64,000 nt of DNA, taken from contig NC_133948.1 in the NCBI RefSeq assembly GCF_031877795.1, positions 310,001-374,000 of the forward strand, given 5' to 3'. This document shows, piece by piece, positions 22,330-35,600 of the stretch. Source of the stretch: Strix aluco (taxonomy: Eukaryota; Chordata; Aves; Strigiformes; Strigidae). Each line of letters opens with the position of its first letter. The first letter of the stretch is position 1. Both the position numbers and the translations under genes were made by a program. A model generated the notes under the pieces. That model did not search any database. It worked only from the letters and a program-made list of their open reading frames with translations, and was not told the origin of the DNA.

Positions 22330-23640
22330 GCCTGTTCAACAGGCGCGGGTCGGCAGCCTCTGAGGCGTCCCTGGGGACGGGGCTCTACAAACGCCGTCAG
22401 AAGGCGAAGGCCGAGCCCAGCAGCGCCCGGTGAGAGCAAAGCCCTCAGCGGCCGGTGTTCCCGCCCGGGCTCTGCCGGGGTACGCCGTGGCGCCCCACTT
22501 ACCCTCCAGCAGCCGCCGCCGGGGCTGCTGCGGCCTTGGGGCGACGGTCTCCCACCTTCATGGCCGGCCACGGCCGCGGAGCTGTGTCCGGCGGGACCCG
22601 GCTGGAGCGGCAGGCTGCTGGCCCGCCCGGGCTCCCCCTCAGCGCCGCCGGGCCCGGGCCCTCCCTCAGCCCGGCCGCGCTCACCCTCAGCCCCACCGGC
22701 CCCTGAGGGCCCGGGCCGTCCCGGCGGGAGCGGGGCGCGGCGGAGCGGCCCTCCCGCCGCAGGACGTCCGGAGCGGGCCTGGCGCCGTCGGGCGGGGGGT
22801 GCCCGGGGTCCGGCCGGAGCCCAGCCCCGGGGGCGGGGCCGGGGCCGTGCGGTTCCCTCAGAGCCGGGCCCGGAACGTGGCGCCGAGCGGCCGGAGCGGG
22901 ATCGGCCCGGCGGGGGGCGGTGGCCCCTGAGGAGGAGGAGCCGGAGCGCGATGGAGCAACAGGCGCCGCCGCCCGCCCCGCCGGGGGCCGCGGGGGGGGG
23001 CCGGGCTCGGCGGCGGCGGGAGCGGGACGCGGAGCCTCCCCGGGTGAGTTGACGCCGGGCTGGGCGGGCGGGAGCGGCCCGGCGGCCCGGCCGCCCGGCC
23101 GGGGAGGCGGGAAGGAGCCGCCGGGCCGCCCGGGCCGGGCGCGGTCCCAGCGCGCGGGGAAGTTGCGGGGCGCGGGCGGGCCGCTGTCCCAGCCCGGAGC
23201 GGGGGCCCGCGGGGCGGGCGCAGGCCCCGTGGCGGGCCGGAGCGCGGCCGGCGGCGGGGCGAGGGGCAGGGCGGCGGCGGGGCGGCTCCCCCGGCGGGGC
23301 TGCGGGGCCGCCAGGCCTCGGGGACAGCCGCGGTCGCGGGGCCGAGCGCTCGGCTCCCCTCGCCCCGGACGGGGCTGCGAGCGGCGCCGCCTCCCCGGGC
23401 GCCTCGGCCGGGCCGGGCCGCCGGCGGCGGGCGGGAGTGCGGCGGCCGTCGGTGCTGCGCGGGGGGCGGTGGCGGGCGGGCGCCGAGGGGTGCGCGGCCG
23501 CGGAGTGCAGCGCCGGGACCCGACGGCGCCTCGGACCGCGATTTCCACGGACGCGAGTTAGCCGGCGGCTCGCTGGGTGGAGGGAGGGCGCGGGTGGCGG
23601 CGTGTAAATCGTGCTCGCCCTGGGCTCCCGGGTGAGCAAA
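22330..23640 (+). promoter_or_regulatory. TTC28 CpG-island promoter
   Basis: A sharply bounded 1.3-kb block of CpG-dense sequence surrounds the first TTC28 coding exon. No TATA box is evident, which suits a broadly expressed CpG-island gene. The long open frames on both strands here reflect GC-rich composition, not genes. Confidence 0.85.
22951..23043 (+). CDS. TTC28: TTC28 coding exon 1
   Basis: ATG with G at -3 and +4, 31 codons, then donor GTGAGT at 23044. The start is set by similarity to the human N-terminus. The same frame is open upstream to 22288 with no in-frame stop, so an N-terminal extension cannot be excluded from sequence alone, although this openness is expected in GC-rich DNA. 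Confidence 0.88.
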
Positions 23641-26600
23641 AGCCGAGCTGGTCTTGTTCAAGTCTGGAAACTCTTTTGGTACGTGTGTCAGATGCCCCTG
23701 GTCGCACTGCAGGGGTTATGACCCTGTTGGAACGAGTGGTACAGACACACGCTCTGAAGCAGACTGTACCTCAGCAGGGCTTGCCGGGTGTTGAAAAAGT
23801 TGTTGGTAACCAATTATAAGAACGTCGTTACTGACAGAATTTGGAATCTGGAGACCGGATTTAATCAGTGCATCTTGGACAACAGCAAACGTCATCAGTG
23901 CGGTTCAGTTCGTTCGCGGACTGGCGATGGAGGATAGGATGTATTACCCCTGTCAGCAGCCCGTGCTCCTACAGTTTGGTGTTGCAGCCGCAGGGGTGTC
24001 CCTGGTCGACTCCAATAAATGGAGAGTTGAAATGGCTGGGGCCCTATGCCTCCTTGTCTTTCCTCCTCTTTCCTTGGAGCTGTTCGTGTTTAATTTTGGA
24101 TGTCTTTCAGTTTTCTTGGAGGTTTGCACAGTCTTAGGCACTGTCATCCCTCTTGTTCTTTCTTCTGGTATTGAACAAGAGCTCTTCAGGTGCTCATGAA
24201 ACCCTCCACAGGTTCTTTGAAAAGAGTTTTTTGATAAACGGATGAGTGGGTATGCCTTGAATATTTAAAGACTTTTGTCGGTTGTAGGGTTGGAAATCTT
24301 CCCTTTTTCTGGGGGGGGGGCAGGGGCTGTGTCTGATCTAAACACATAGTCATGTGTCTTTTGAAGTCCTAGGTCATACTGGTGTATAAGACTACTGATT
24401 ATTATTAGTGACAATGTCATTAATGATTATTATTACTCATATGCTGTACTATCCAAATCTTAGTTTTCAAGAGGTGAAATCCACTGCTGCAACAGCATCA
24501 GTCTGTGTGTACGTTCCTGCTGATTACTGATCAAGTCTTGTTTTCTGTCTGCTTCACTGTTTCCCATTATTCTCCTCCTGACTGAGGTCAAACACCTCTT
24601 CCTTGGCCGTTGCATATCCTTTCTCCTTGCCTGGGTACCAGTTACTCCCATTCCTACTGGGCAGGTCACTTGAGATGGGAATGCTGTAACGAGAGGTTGC
24701 AGGTGAAGTACTTACCTGCTGTGTATCGAGGAACACTGTGATTGCTGCCGTGTGCTCCCAGAGGGCACACATCCCTTCGGAGCAGACAGCGGTTGTGCTA
24801 CAGCAGTTGAGTGCTTTGTTGCAGACAACAAAATCCAGGGAGCACGTACACTTGCTGCCCTGACAGGTCTTCCTCAAGTGACTTCCCTGTTCAGAGCTGG
24901 CTTCCACTGTATCACTGGTTTGTCAGTCCGTGTCTGTCTGCCTGTGGCTAACTGACGGTTTGGAGAAAAAGGTCAGATTCCTCACTAATAATTTAGAATT
25001 TAGTTATTGTTCATAGTAGCTAAAGTCAAGATTTTGTGCTCCCTTTAGCTTATACTAGATCTTTTTTTTATGTTAGTGATAGATCTGTTGGATGGCAGTG
25101 GGAGCAAATGACTCTTTAGACTTAGGAGGTCAGCTTTTATTTCTTTTCTGTGTCTGTGTCATGCTGACTATCTCTTAATGAGAAAATGAACTCCTTTCTG
25201 CTTTAATTTCTCATTCTTCATCTCAATTTTTGTATTACTTTCTACTTCTGTACCGTGTTTTCACTCTGTTTCTCCCATTCTTTAAGAATTTTGACTCTTT
25301 CATATTCTTCCTCTGAAATGATTGACAGTAACATACTGTATGTCAATGCTGAGGGACTGCTCCTCAGCTATAAGGGCACTCTAATGGGATTAGCAAGGAC
25401 CTGGAAAACTTGAACTTTTAAGTTTGCTTTAGGCTTTCAGCAAGCTCAGACACAAACTTGAATTTGCATTCATTAATTTGCTTTTGAAGGTTATCTCTGA
25501 GACCAGTGAAGCTAGATTTTTGCTTTTCTGAGAAAAGGGAAAAGCTAAGTGTCCCCCGTTCAGCCTGAGTCTGTTTTGCAGGCCACATAAATGCATTGTG
25601 CAAGGTATACATGGCCTGTACGTTTGGCATCGTGGTGCTAAAGTTCTGGTAAGTGTGTGCTGACTTCCAGCTGCTCTTACAGTGGAAGCATTCTGAATAC
25701 ACAAAAGTAAATAATCTATTTTTATATATATTAAAATTATATTATACGATATATATTACATACACTCTTTCTAACTTCCAACTAACCGACTGTCAGTGCT
25801 GTATGAGGTTGGGTCTGGTTTAGGCATCTGTAACGCGTCTGTTACTGTGGGTCCTAGTCATCTGTGGTATAGACATAACTTTTAGGCAGAATTTTGTCTC
25901 TGTTTAAAAATTAAAATCTTAAGAACTGAGGGGTATACTGTGTTTGCTTTAATTCGCTGTTAAATTATGATGAAAGCACTGCTCTTTATTTCAGAGTGAG
26001 TTTTTTTAAATTTAAATATTCTTTACAGTATTTGAGAATTCAGAATTTACTGAACATTCAAGATGTATGTGTAATTTCAATTTCATGTTCAATAGACTTT
26101 GAATTTCTTTCATGTTTTTAATTATTCTTTTTAATCCATTATTACTATTGTAATTTGTAACACCTGGGATAATTCTGCATTTTAACTATACTGCATGTGT
26201 AAGGTTACTTCAGTTGGTTTTCTTTTATCTTCTGCCTGTTTGATGCCCCTCTGTTTCTGGGAAATAGTGAATAATTGTTCTCTTTACCTTCCTTGTGCTT
26301 TTCTCAATTTTTATAGACCTTTGACTTACTCCCTTTAATTATTTTCCAACTTTCAGAGTCTATCTTAGTCTCTCTTTGGATATGGAGATTGATCCATATC
26401 TGGTTATCTGTTACCCATCTCTTACCTTTTCTACTTACGTATCTTTATGTGCTTGTGTGGCAGTAGTGGGAACAAAACTGAATGTGAAATGCACTTCCTA
26501 TTGTAGGTTTTTAGAATGGCATAATTGTTTCCTGTTCCTCCTTTCCCAAAGATTCTAATTCTTTTACTTGTCTCTTTGACTGTTGATGAGTACAGAGACA

Positions 26601-29600
26601 GTGTTTCCAGGAGAATTTCTGCAAGGGCTCTAAAATGTCTTTTGTGAGGGGTAAGGGTCTGTTTGGGGCCAGTTATTGTGATAACAACTAAGGATTTTTT
26701 TTTTCCCCAATCACTTTGCATTTACTGACATTGAGTGTCATCTGCTATTTATTTCCCAGAACATACCGAATATTCTCCTGTGCTCTGGGCAGTGAGTTTT
26801 ACGTTTGGCTACCCCTTTACTTCACTGGTGTACAGTTTCAGTAGCTCATCTGCGTCCTGCACAAAGCAGTTTGGGTTAGATCTCTGAGAAGCCCAGAAAG
26901 TTGTATGCACAGTCAGAAAATGAGAAAGACAAATGTGTTGCCAGTGTCTTGAATTCATTAGGCAAATTTGCCCAGAAATTTGTGAGTGACGCCCACACTC
27001 CTGCAGCGCCCTGCCTTCTCTCTTGCTAATGTTCTTGCCAGCGGAACTTTGTGTACTTGCCTGTGAGCAAGAAACACGAGCAGACACCTGAGAGAGAGGC
27101 TGCAGAATATCACTTTAGTTTAGATAAATTGTCTCCAGCTATTTGGTGGTTAATCCTTTAGAATGAGGTAAAACCCGTCCTTTAGTGCCTGACCAGTTGT
27201 GTGCTGGGGAAAATCCCTCTTAGTAAGCCCTACAAGTAACTGAAGCTCTGAAACATTAACCTGCTTCCAGTTTTCTCAGAAGTTCACAAAGAAGGATTTA
27301 ATTCTATATAATCAACAGTATATATACTGGAAGATAAAATAACCCTGTGTTGACAGACTGCTCACCTTATAAAAGGACCATAGTTTTCATTATCTTTAGT
27401 ACGGAGTGGTCCGGAAGCATCGAGGACCGCATGGACTCAGTTGCCCGAGTGAGGAGTCACCAAGTCTCAGTGAGCTCCAGTTTGATTTGAGATGCAGTGT
27501 AGCCAATAATAATCAGAAAATCGGGAGAGGGAGAGCAACAATAACATAGGCTGACTTAGGCATGGCTGAAGAGCTGCTATAAAAAGTTACATGTAGAAAG
27601 ATTTTCCTGGTGTCTTTTGGCTGTCTCCTTATTCATCATAAGTTGGTGTGACACCATGACTTGAGATGCTGCTTAAGGAAGGACTGAGAAGAGCTTTGAG
27701 GTCACCAATTTGAGGAAAGTGGGAATAAAGAATTTGGAATAACTTGATGCGTATTGCTCATAGCTTTTCAGTTATTGTAAATATTGCATTTGGCACTAGA
27801 TAAATGAAAATACTGCATTATACATGATCCAAAAAGTATTTTGCAGAGTGTTTGCAGTAAAATCAGGTTAGTTTCTCAATAGTATTTAAAAATAGCATCT
27901 GCACAACTTAGTTCTTTCTTGGTTTTGAAGTATTTACTTGAAAATAGAATTTTGTTTTTTAACTGAAGTGTTTTGCAAAAGTGTGAGGGCATATTTGGTC
28001 TGCGTAACCTTCACTTTTTAAAATTAGGTATGAACCAAAAAGTACTGTTTAAATTTAGCTATGGATTGCATAGTTGTTGTTACAATTTTTAGCAACATGT
28101 AGCACAGCTCAAATTAGAGTGGATCTAACTGATGTTACAATTGCAGATCTCTCCAAGTTCAGTATTGGAAGCTCGGAGTTGCTTCTCATTTTTAGAAAAG
28201 ACATCTTTTTCTTTAGGAAATTTTGTATAAGCTCCAGTTAAAAAAAGATCAGTTTCCTTCCTATTGATAAGTTCGTATGTAAAATATTTTTGTCTTTAAT
28301 TGCAATGAAAAACCAAAGTAGTAAAATATTGGCAGAACAATATGCTCCAGAAGCCTAGACATATATTCCAGTAGGAGATTTACTAAAATGTGGTTGTTCT
28401 TTTAATAGAATAGAGCTGTCAGTTAGGGTTTATGTTCAAAGTATTTATTCCTTTTGATTTATTTATGCCTTTAGATAAGTTACAGCTTTTTTATGGTCTA
28501 AAAATAGATTTCCATGAATATCTAAAAATCCCTGCTAGAATTTTTTTTTTTTTTAAATGTGGAAGTTTGACTTAGATTTTCCCAAAGTAATAGATAAAAT
28601 AAATCTTGGTGTTGGTTTTTTTTCCCTGTAATGCAGATTTACCAGAGGAAATTAAAACCCTGTCTGTCAGAAGAATATTTACTGACACTTGCAAGAGTAC
28701 TTCAGACTAAAGCAGATATCAGGTTAGATACCCTGATAATTAACACAGAATAAATGCTGGACTTTAAAAAACGCAGGACACTGAAAATGACAGAAGCATC
28801 AGAAGTTTGTCGGATTTCCTTCATCTTGCTTCAGCTAGATGGGAGGTAACTTTAGCAGTCTGCCTGTTGGGTGGTGGTGGTGGTTTTGTTTCCATCGAGG
28901 CAGCGGAACCGCACAGGCGTGTTGGAGCCAGCAGCCCCGGAGTGGGTGTGTGTAACCGCCCCTCGTAGCGCTTCCCTCATTGCCTACAGGTTTAAGGGGG
29001 GAACAGTCGGAGTCAGTGTCCAGTTTACTGATGTCCCATTCATGGGGTGTATATATTATGTTGCTGAGATTTAAGGAAGTGTTTCTTGTATGCGTGGAGA
29101 TGTACTCACAGTAATATTTCATGACAATTTGTGGAGACAAAACCCAGCTTAGAAAAATCTAGGAGCCTGGATAGCTGTTGTGCACATCCTATGGTGGTTT
29201 AAACTTTCAGTTTCAGTGGCCTTTAATTTCTTTCCACACTATTTCTGTTAAAATTCTGTTCTGATTGGGCGAAGGTTGCATGTGGCTTGGCAAGGTTTCA
29301 TGTCTGTGCAGAAGCGTAGTACAGATGAGCTGAAGTGCTAGCTGCTAGGAGCATGGAGGTTATGGGGAGAAACTTCATATTCTTTATCTGTTCTTGGACT
29401 CTTGTTGAAGACAACTTCTATTACAGACAAACAATAATACCCCAGAATATGGCGTGAAAAAAACATAAAGCCATTTTGCAGATTAAAATACAAGATGTCG
29501 TATAGATGTTTTCATAGAAAGGGAAGTTCAGTTACAGATTTAAGCTGATTTTGGAAACCTGTATTTAGAATAAGTAATTGTCACTTTGTTTCACAATCCG

Positions 29601-32600
29601 TTTGGAATGCAAATTTTTCTGCTTGCCTCTTTGTTTTTATTTTTTCCTCTTTCTGATGCTTCATTGATTATCTTGAGCTATTTAGATAGTTTAAAATATA
29701 AAAATACTAATACAACCCTTAAAGTATTTTTTGGAAAGTTATAAAGGATTTTTTTTTAAAAGGTGTCTTAATTATGAACCTGCCACCCAAGACATCATCT
29801 ATATAAGGCATATTTATTTGAATCATGTATCATTAAGTAAGATGGATTACATACAAACAAGCTCTGAGGTGTAGGATTCGTTGTTCTTTGATCAAGCATT
29901 CCCTTCATGCTGTTCTACCACATTGTTTTCCCTTGTCCTCTTGTCTTGGAGCAGAATTTGGATTTGCTGTTACCTCTTCTCACTCATCATATTGGAACTC
30001 GATGGGAATCTACTCCCTACCGTTCTCTGGATAGCAATGTGCTGTTCAGACAGTCAGATCTTTCAGCGTGTATGGGCTCTTACTCTTTTTATTTGCTAAA
30101 TGTTCTGTCTCTATAGAGGACTAAGTTTAGCAAGCTTGATCTTGGAAGATAAACATTCTTGTAATGTAGGTTTTTCTGTGTGTTCAACTTACTGTTTGCT
30201 TTGGGGGGGTTGGGAGTTCATTTGTTCTGGAGAAGAAAAAGACTAAAGAAAATTGTGTATGTTTTTAACACTCACCTTGAATGATCAGTAAGGTTGAATC
30301 TTGAGCACCTTCTGCAAGAGGAGGAGGCTTTTTCACCAATGAAGAGAATTAATTGCTGAGTCTAATCTGAAGCAGGTATTGTGGGAGCATCTGTCTAATG
30401 TGACCTTTGTAGTAGGAGCTGGTTTCAGGTGCCCTGTGCTGGTTTGGAGAACTGATGCAGAGAAGCTTGTGTCATCTTTTTTGGAAATACATGACCTCCT
30501 ACCTTAAATTGTCTCTGCTAGATCCTATTCTGCGCTTCATTAGAACCTTTTTTGTTCCACTGCACTAAGGAACTTCTGCTTCTTCTTTAGCATTGGTTTA
30601 GTATGTACAGTACCTTCTGTAACAAAGAGTTGGGCAGCCTAAATATGTGCATTGCCATCACCTTCTACCATATTAGTAGGAGAAGAGCAGTCGTGACTGG
30701 AAGGCGGGGCTGGCTTTTTAATGAGTACTTTTGTGTGTGGGTACCATCATAATAATCTTTTTTTATTTGTGGTTTGAGTGCCAGAGTGACTCAGTTTTGT
30801 TCTGTGGTTCTTTCTTTCACCTAATGATGTTTTACTGCCGTATGCAGTTCTCATGATAGCAGGAATTAAATAATAACATATTCCAGAAATTACCATCATA
30901 GTTTCCTTTAAAACAGTTTCCTTTTTTTTCATGAGATTATTTAGCTTCACAGGATATTAGAGGCAGAAACCACTTTACTTGGAGTGAGAGGATGTCTCCT
31001 CATGGATTCTTCTCCTCGTTGCAGAGTCACAGTATGACTCTGGGAAGATCATTAACAGCTTTGTGTTTTCATTTGTTCACGCATAACAAATGGACAGAAA
31101 AGACAGCTATTGTTCGACTTGCGCATTCTTTACTCTCGCCAGTGCTCCCTGAGACTCTGCCTGATGAGACCTGCCCTGGCAGAGGCCTCTCTACCTAGTA
31201 ACTCTCTGAAGGCAGCTTCCAGGCCAACAGCTCCTGTGGCTGCAGCAGTGTCGGTCGCTGTGGTCCGGTGGAGGCCAGGGGAAGGAAGGGTGCTGCCCGC
31301 CGTCCGTGGCGCTGAGCCCCAGCTCGGCTCTTCAGTGTGGCGCTGGTTGAGCTTTCCCTGCGGGATGAGTCTCCAGCTGGAGGCAGCTATACCCATAGCT
31401 GTGAAGGAATCTATTTTTTGAAGTATTTATCTTCTAAATAACATCAGTTCATGACTAGTTCTGGTACTCCTGCGTCTGGAAGCTGCAGTCATTTGCTCTG
31501 AATATGATAAAAGAAACTACACAACACTTGATATTTTTTGTTGTCCCTGATGCGGGCCAATCACCGGGAAATACAATGAGAGAGACACAGATGCCACCTT
31601 TAAAAACACATCTGAGAAGCAGCAGTAGTTTATTTGATACGTTGTACCCTTAAACTTGGCATTGGTTAACAAAAGAACTGATGTTGTAGGAACATGGTCG
31701 GTGTTTAAACTAGAGATCACCTTAGCTGAATGTGTTGTGTACTGTTACTGGTAGGCTGAGCTCAGTGGTTCAAAACAGTAAGCTTTGGAAGCAAAATTAT
31801 TTCCTTGGCAGTCTGCTCTAGACACTGTAAGAAAGGAGGAACCTGAAGAAAATATTTGGGCTTTCTGCTGAGAGATTCATGCTTTCTAATCTGGTGATGT
31901 TTGTGACTAACTGATCTGATTAATTTATTCCAGTTTGTGCCCTGCCTATTTAACTCTTAATGTTGATGGGAATTGGATGTATTTAACACATCACAATGAA
32001 TTAAGTCACTTGGTGGTCAGTGCAGCCAGTTTTGTTAAGGGAAGTTATAGTTGCAGTTGATTATTTAAATTAAGGTAGCTTTATCGTTTTTAAGAATTTT
32101 AAACATGATCTCTGCCAAGATGATATCACCTATCTGTCTTAATACCAGTTCTTACGGAGGTCATATATTCTCAGTGGAGCTGACAAAAATTTCTCTGACT
32201 ATGGAAAAACATTTTTTCATGACCAATGTACTTATAAATGAATGCTGTATGGTATGGCCACCTGTGAGGAAGTCCCAGTGACAATGTAGGTCTCATGAGG
32301 AGAACAAAACAAATACTTTTCTTCATCCTGTAATCGTGGCATCAACAAAATATCACGTAGTTTAGAAACCAGGGAGAGAATCTTGCTTCAGTTCTAACTG
32401 TGGAAGATGTCAAAAGAGAAGATACCTCTTTTTCTTAGTGTGCTGCTCTGTTCCTTCTGATGGACTGACTTGGTCCTGGTGATCAGTCAAGTGCATCATA
32501 GAAATATTATCCATATTAGCTGTGCCAGAAATTTGAATTGTGCTGCCTGAAATACCTGTACTTAAATTAGAGTTTGCACTGCAGAAGTTTATTTTGCTCA

Positions 32601-35600
32601 TGAAAATCTCAGATTTTGTCAGAATTACAGCAGGAAGCTATTGAGGCTAAGAACATAGCAGGATTCAAAAAAGTTCCTGGAAATCTATATAGATTAGAGT
32701 AACATCTGTTACTATTATAGCTGACAGCTTTGAAAGGGGTGGCATTTTAAATTGCGTGGGGGTGAGCATGTGTTTGTGGGGTTGTTTGCTTCCTTGTTAA
32801 CACAATTTCCAAGGATCATGGGTCAGGATGATCTCTGGCATCATAAACAGTATCACTGGAGTCCTGGCACTGAGTCTGTTGTTCCCTCTCAGACATTCAC
32901 CCAGTGTTTGCCCTTCAATACCTTTCTTAATTTATGATTGTTAATTTCCTCAGATCCTTCTGAAAAATGATGTATGAGAGTTCTTTAGACTGTTAGCCGT
33001 GTGTTTCCTTGAGCATTGCGTGGAAGTTCAGCTCCTTTCAGAAATTTTTTGACATGTTTGAACTCCTTTTAGGCCCTGGGTAGAGGTTATACTTTTTTTT
33101 CGAGTGGAATATTGCTCAGGTTAAAATATTCCACATTCCTTATATACAATGAGCATTTCTGTAAGACTGCATTGGATGTTCTTGCCTGTAGTGACTCTGA
33201 AGTGTTGGCTCTAAGCTGTATAAAATCAAGTTTTCCACTCTTCTGGTAATTTTCAGGAACAAAGGGTAGTGTAGAAATTAGAACAGTGTGAAAATTCGTT
33301 AGTTACTCTGACTTTAATGGTTGGAGAAGTTACAGAGTAGTTTTTAGGTTTGCCCACTGAGAAGAATCTTGCACAGTTGTGGTGCATTTGTTAACTTCAG
33401 TGGGTTTCAGGAGTAGGCAGAGATGTGACTTGTTGGAATTAAAGAAGGTGCTGAATCTACAGAGGAAAAAAGTAAGTGAAGATGAAAGGAAATGTGAGGA
33501 GAATGGTGTTTCCTTTGGCTTCTTTTATTTTCCTACAGCGAATCAGCCCTCCGTGTGAATCAGGGTATCTCTGGGTAGTTACCTCCGCTGTCTCTGGCAC
33601 ATGGGTACTCACCAGCCCCATTTCCCTACAGTATCTCCAGCCATCTATGGCCTTCTGGTGACTAATTAGCTCATCAGGGTTTCCTGATCTTTGTGTTTGA
33701 ACATCTACTCTAATGCTGCTGAATATTCATATTCTGTTCTTGCAACTTCTTAGGTCACAGCAAACAGACCACATGATGAAGTTTATGGTCAAATACAAGC
33801 AAATGTGTGAGTTATCACACTGCTTGGCATAAAGCAACATGTTCAGCTCTAATGTTTGGGCTATTACTCAAAGTAGAGCAATTTTCCTGTCAGTACTTGA
33901 GAATATATGAAGTTGTTGTTTGTCAGCTTGATTGAAGTAGCAAAGCAGCATGCCAACACATTTAAAGATGTACTGCATACAGAATGGATTTTCAAGGATG
34001 CAGAAATTTGCTTTTTATAGTGCTGTTAGTAATAATGTCAAGGTACATATTAGTTTATATTAGCAGGAGTGTTATATAAAGGGCAACTACACAGATGAAA
34101 GGAACAAAGTTTTTTGTTTGCTGTACTGTAGACAGGACAAGAAGCAGTATATTTACTGATACAAAGGAGATCTGGCATTCCTCAGGGGTCAGTATTGGGG
34201 CCGGCGCTGTTTAACATCTTTGTTGGGGACACGGACAGTGGGATCGAGGCACCCTCAGCGAGTTCCCCAACAACACCGAGCTGTGTGGTGTGGGGACACG
34301 CTGAGGGAAGGGATGTGCCATCCAGAGGGGCCTGGACAGGCTGGAGAGGGGGGACGTGCAAACCTCATGGAGCTCAACAAGGCCAAGGGCAAGGTTCTGC
34401 CCATGGGTCAGGGCAATCCCCAACACAAATCCAGGCTGGGCGAGGAGGGGATTGAGAGGGACTCTTGATCAGGGGTGTAGGGATAGGATGAGGGGTCATG
34501 GTTTTAAATTGAAAGAGGGGAGATTTAGATGAGATCTAAGGAAGAAATTCTTCCCTGTGAGGGTGGGGAGGCCCTGGCACAGGTTGCCCAGAGAAGCTGT
34601 GGCTGCCCCCTCCCTGGAAGGGTTCAAGGCCAGGTTGGTGGGGGCTTTGGGCAACCTGGGCTAGTGGAAGGTGGCTCTGCCTGGGGCAGGGAGGTGGGAA
34701 CTAGATGGGTTTTAAGGTCCCTTCCAACCCAAACCAGTCTATTATGCTGTGATGTTAGGAAAAATATTGTAATTATGAAAATCATGAAGCAGTGTAATGA
34801 GATTGCCTGTGTAAAACATAGTCTCCTTCAGTAGAGAAGTTTAGAAACAGTTTGGACAAACACCTGTCAGAAAAAATTGGGTATAATCATAAGGAAAAGA
34901 AGAGATCAGTAGTTTCTAATTTGGTGCTTTTCTATTGTTGTTTTTTGACTTAAGAAAAAACAAAAGTCTATAGACCATTTTGATGCTTGAGACAGGATGT
35001 CAGTTTGCAGCTTGCTTCCCTTTCCACCTAAAAAATATGCCTCAGCTTGCTCTTGTAATGTATTTAAGCACTGAAGTTGTTGTGTTGTGGTAACAATATA
35101 TGATATTCTTAACCTTTTTCAGTCTGCAGGATAAAAAATGGATGACACCATTCTCAAGTATATTAGTCTAAACCTTTAATGAATATTTCCAAGTATTTTG
35201 TATATTACCATATGTACATGTTGCCTGTCGCCAAATACAATTATTGCAGAATTCACAGCTGTCTGTGATCAGAGTTGTACAAAGATATTCTTGCTGAGTT
35301 TTTCAAGGTCCTTGGGATAGAGTAGGGTATACCTGACAAAGGCAGTTAGTGACTGCAGATGACTGACTGGGGAAAATAAGGAGAATAGAAAGTTAAATGA
35401 GGAGAAAGGGTGTACCATAATGATGCAACTAGGACTTTCTACAGCTGACTTTAAATAATAACCATTTTTATAATTAGAAGGCTTAAACCTGTTTTTCTTT
35501 GTTATTGCCTGAAGTTGACAGTCCAGGAAGGTGGCTCTGCCAATGATGACTGTTCTGTTGCTAAAATAAACTGTGTGCCCCACTAATTTCTGTGAGTATA

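Noticed and set aside
22314-23639. Long open frames on both strands (up to 441 codons) across the TTC28 CpG island
   Set aside because: They are low-complexity Pro/Arg/Ala/Gly peptides overlapping in several frames, as expected where stop codons are rare in GC-rich DNA. Only the short TTC28 exon 1 has homology and a splice donor.
24460-24955. Open frames up to 117 codons on both strands in TTC28 intron 1
   Set aside because: Moderately GC-rich patch with frames on both strands, no recognisable domain and no splice-site support.
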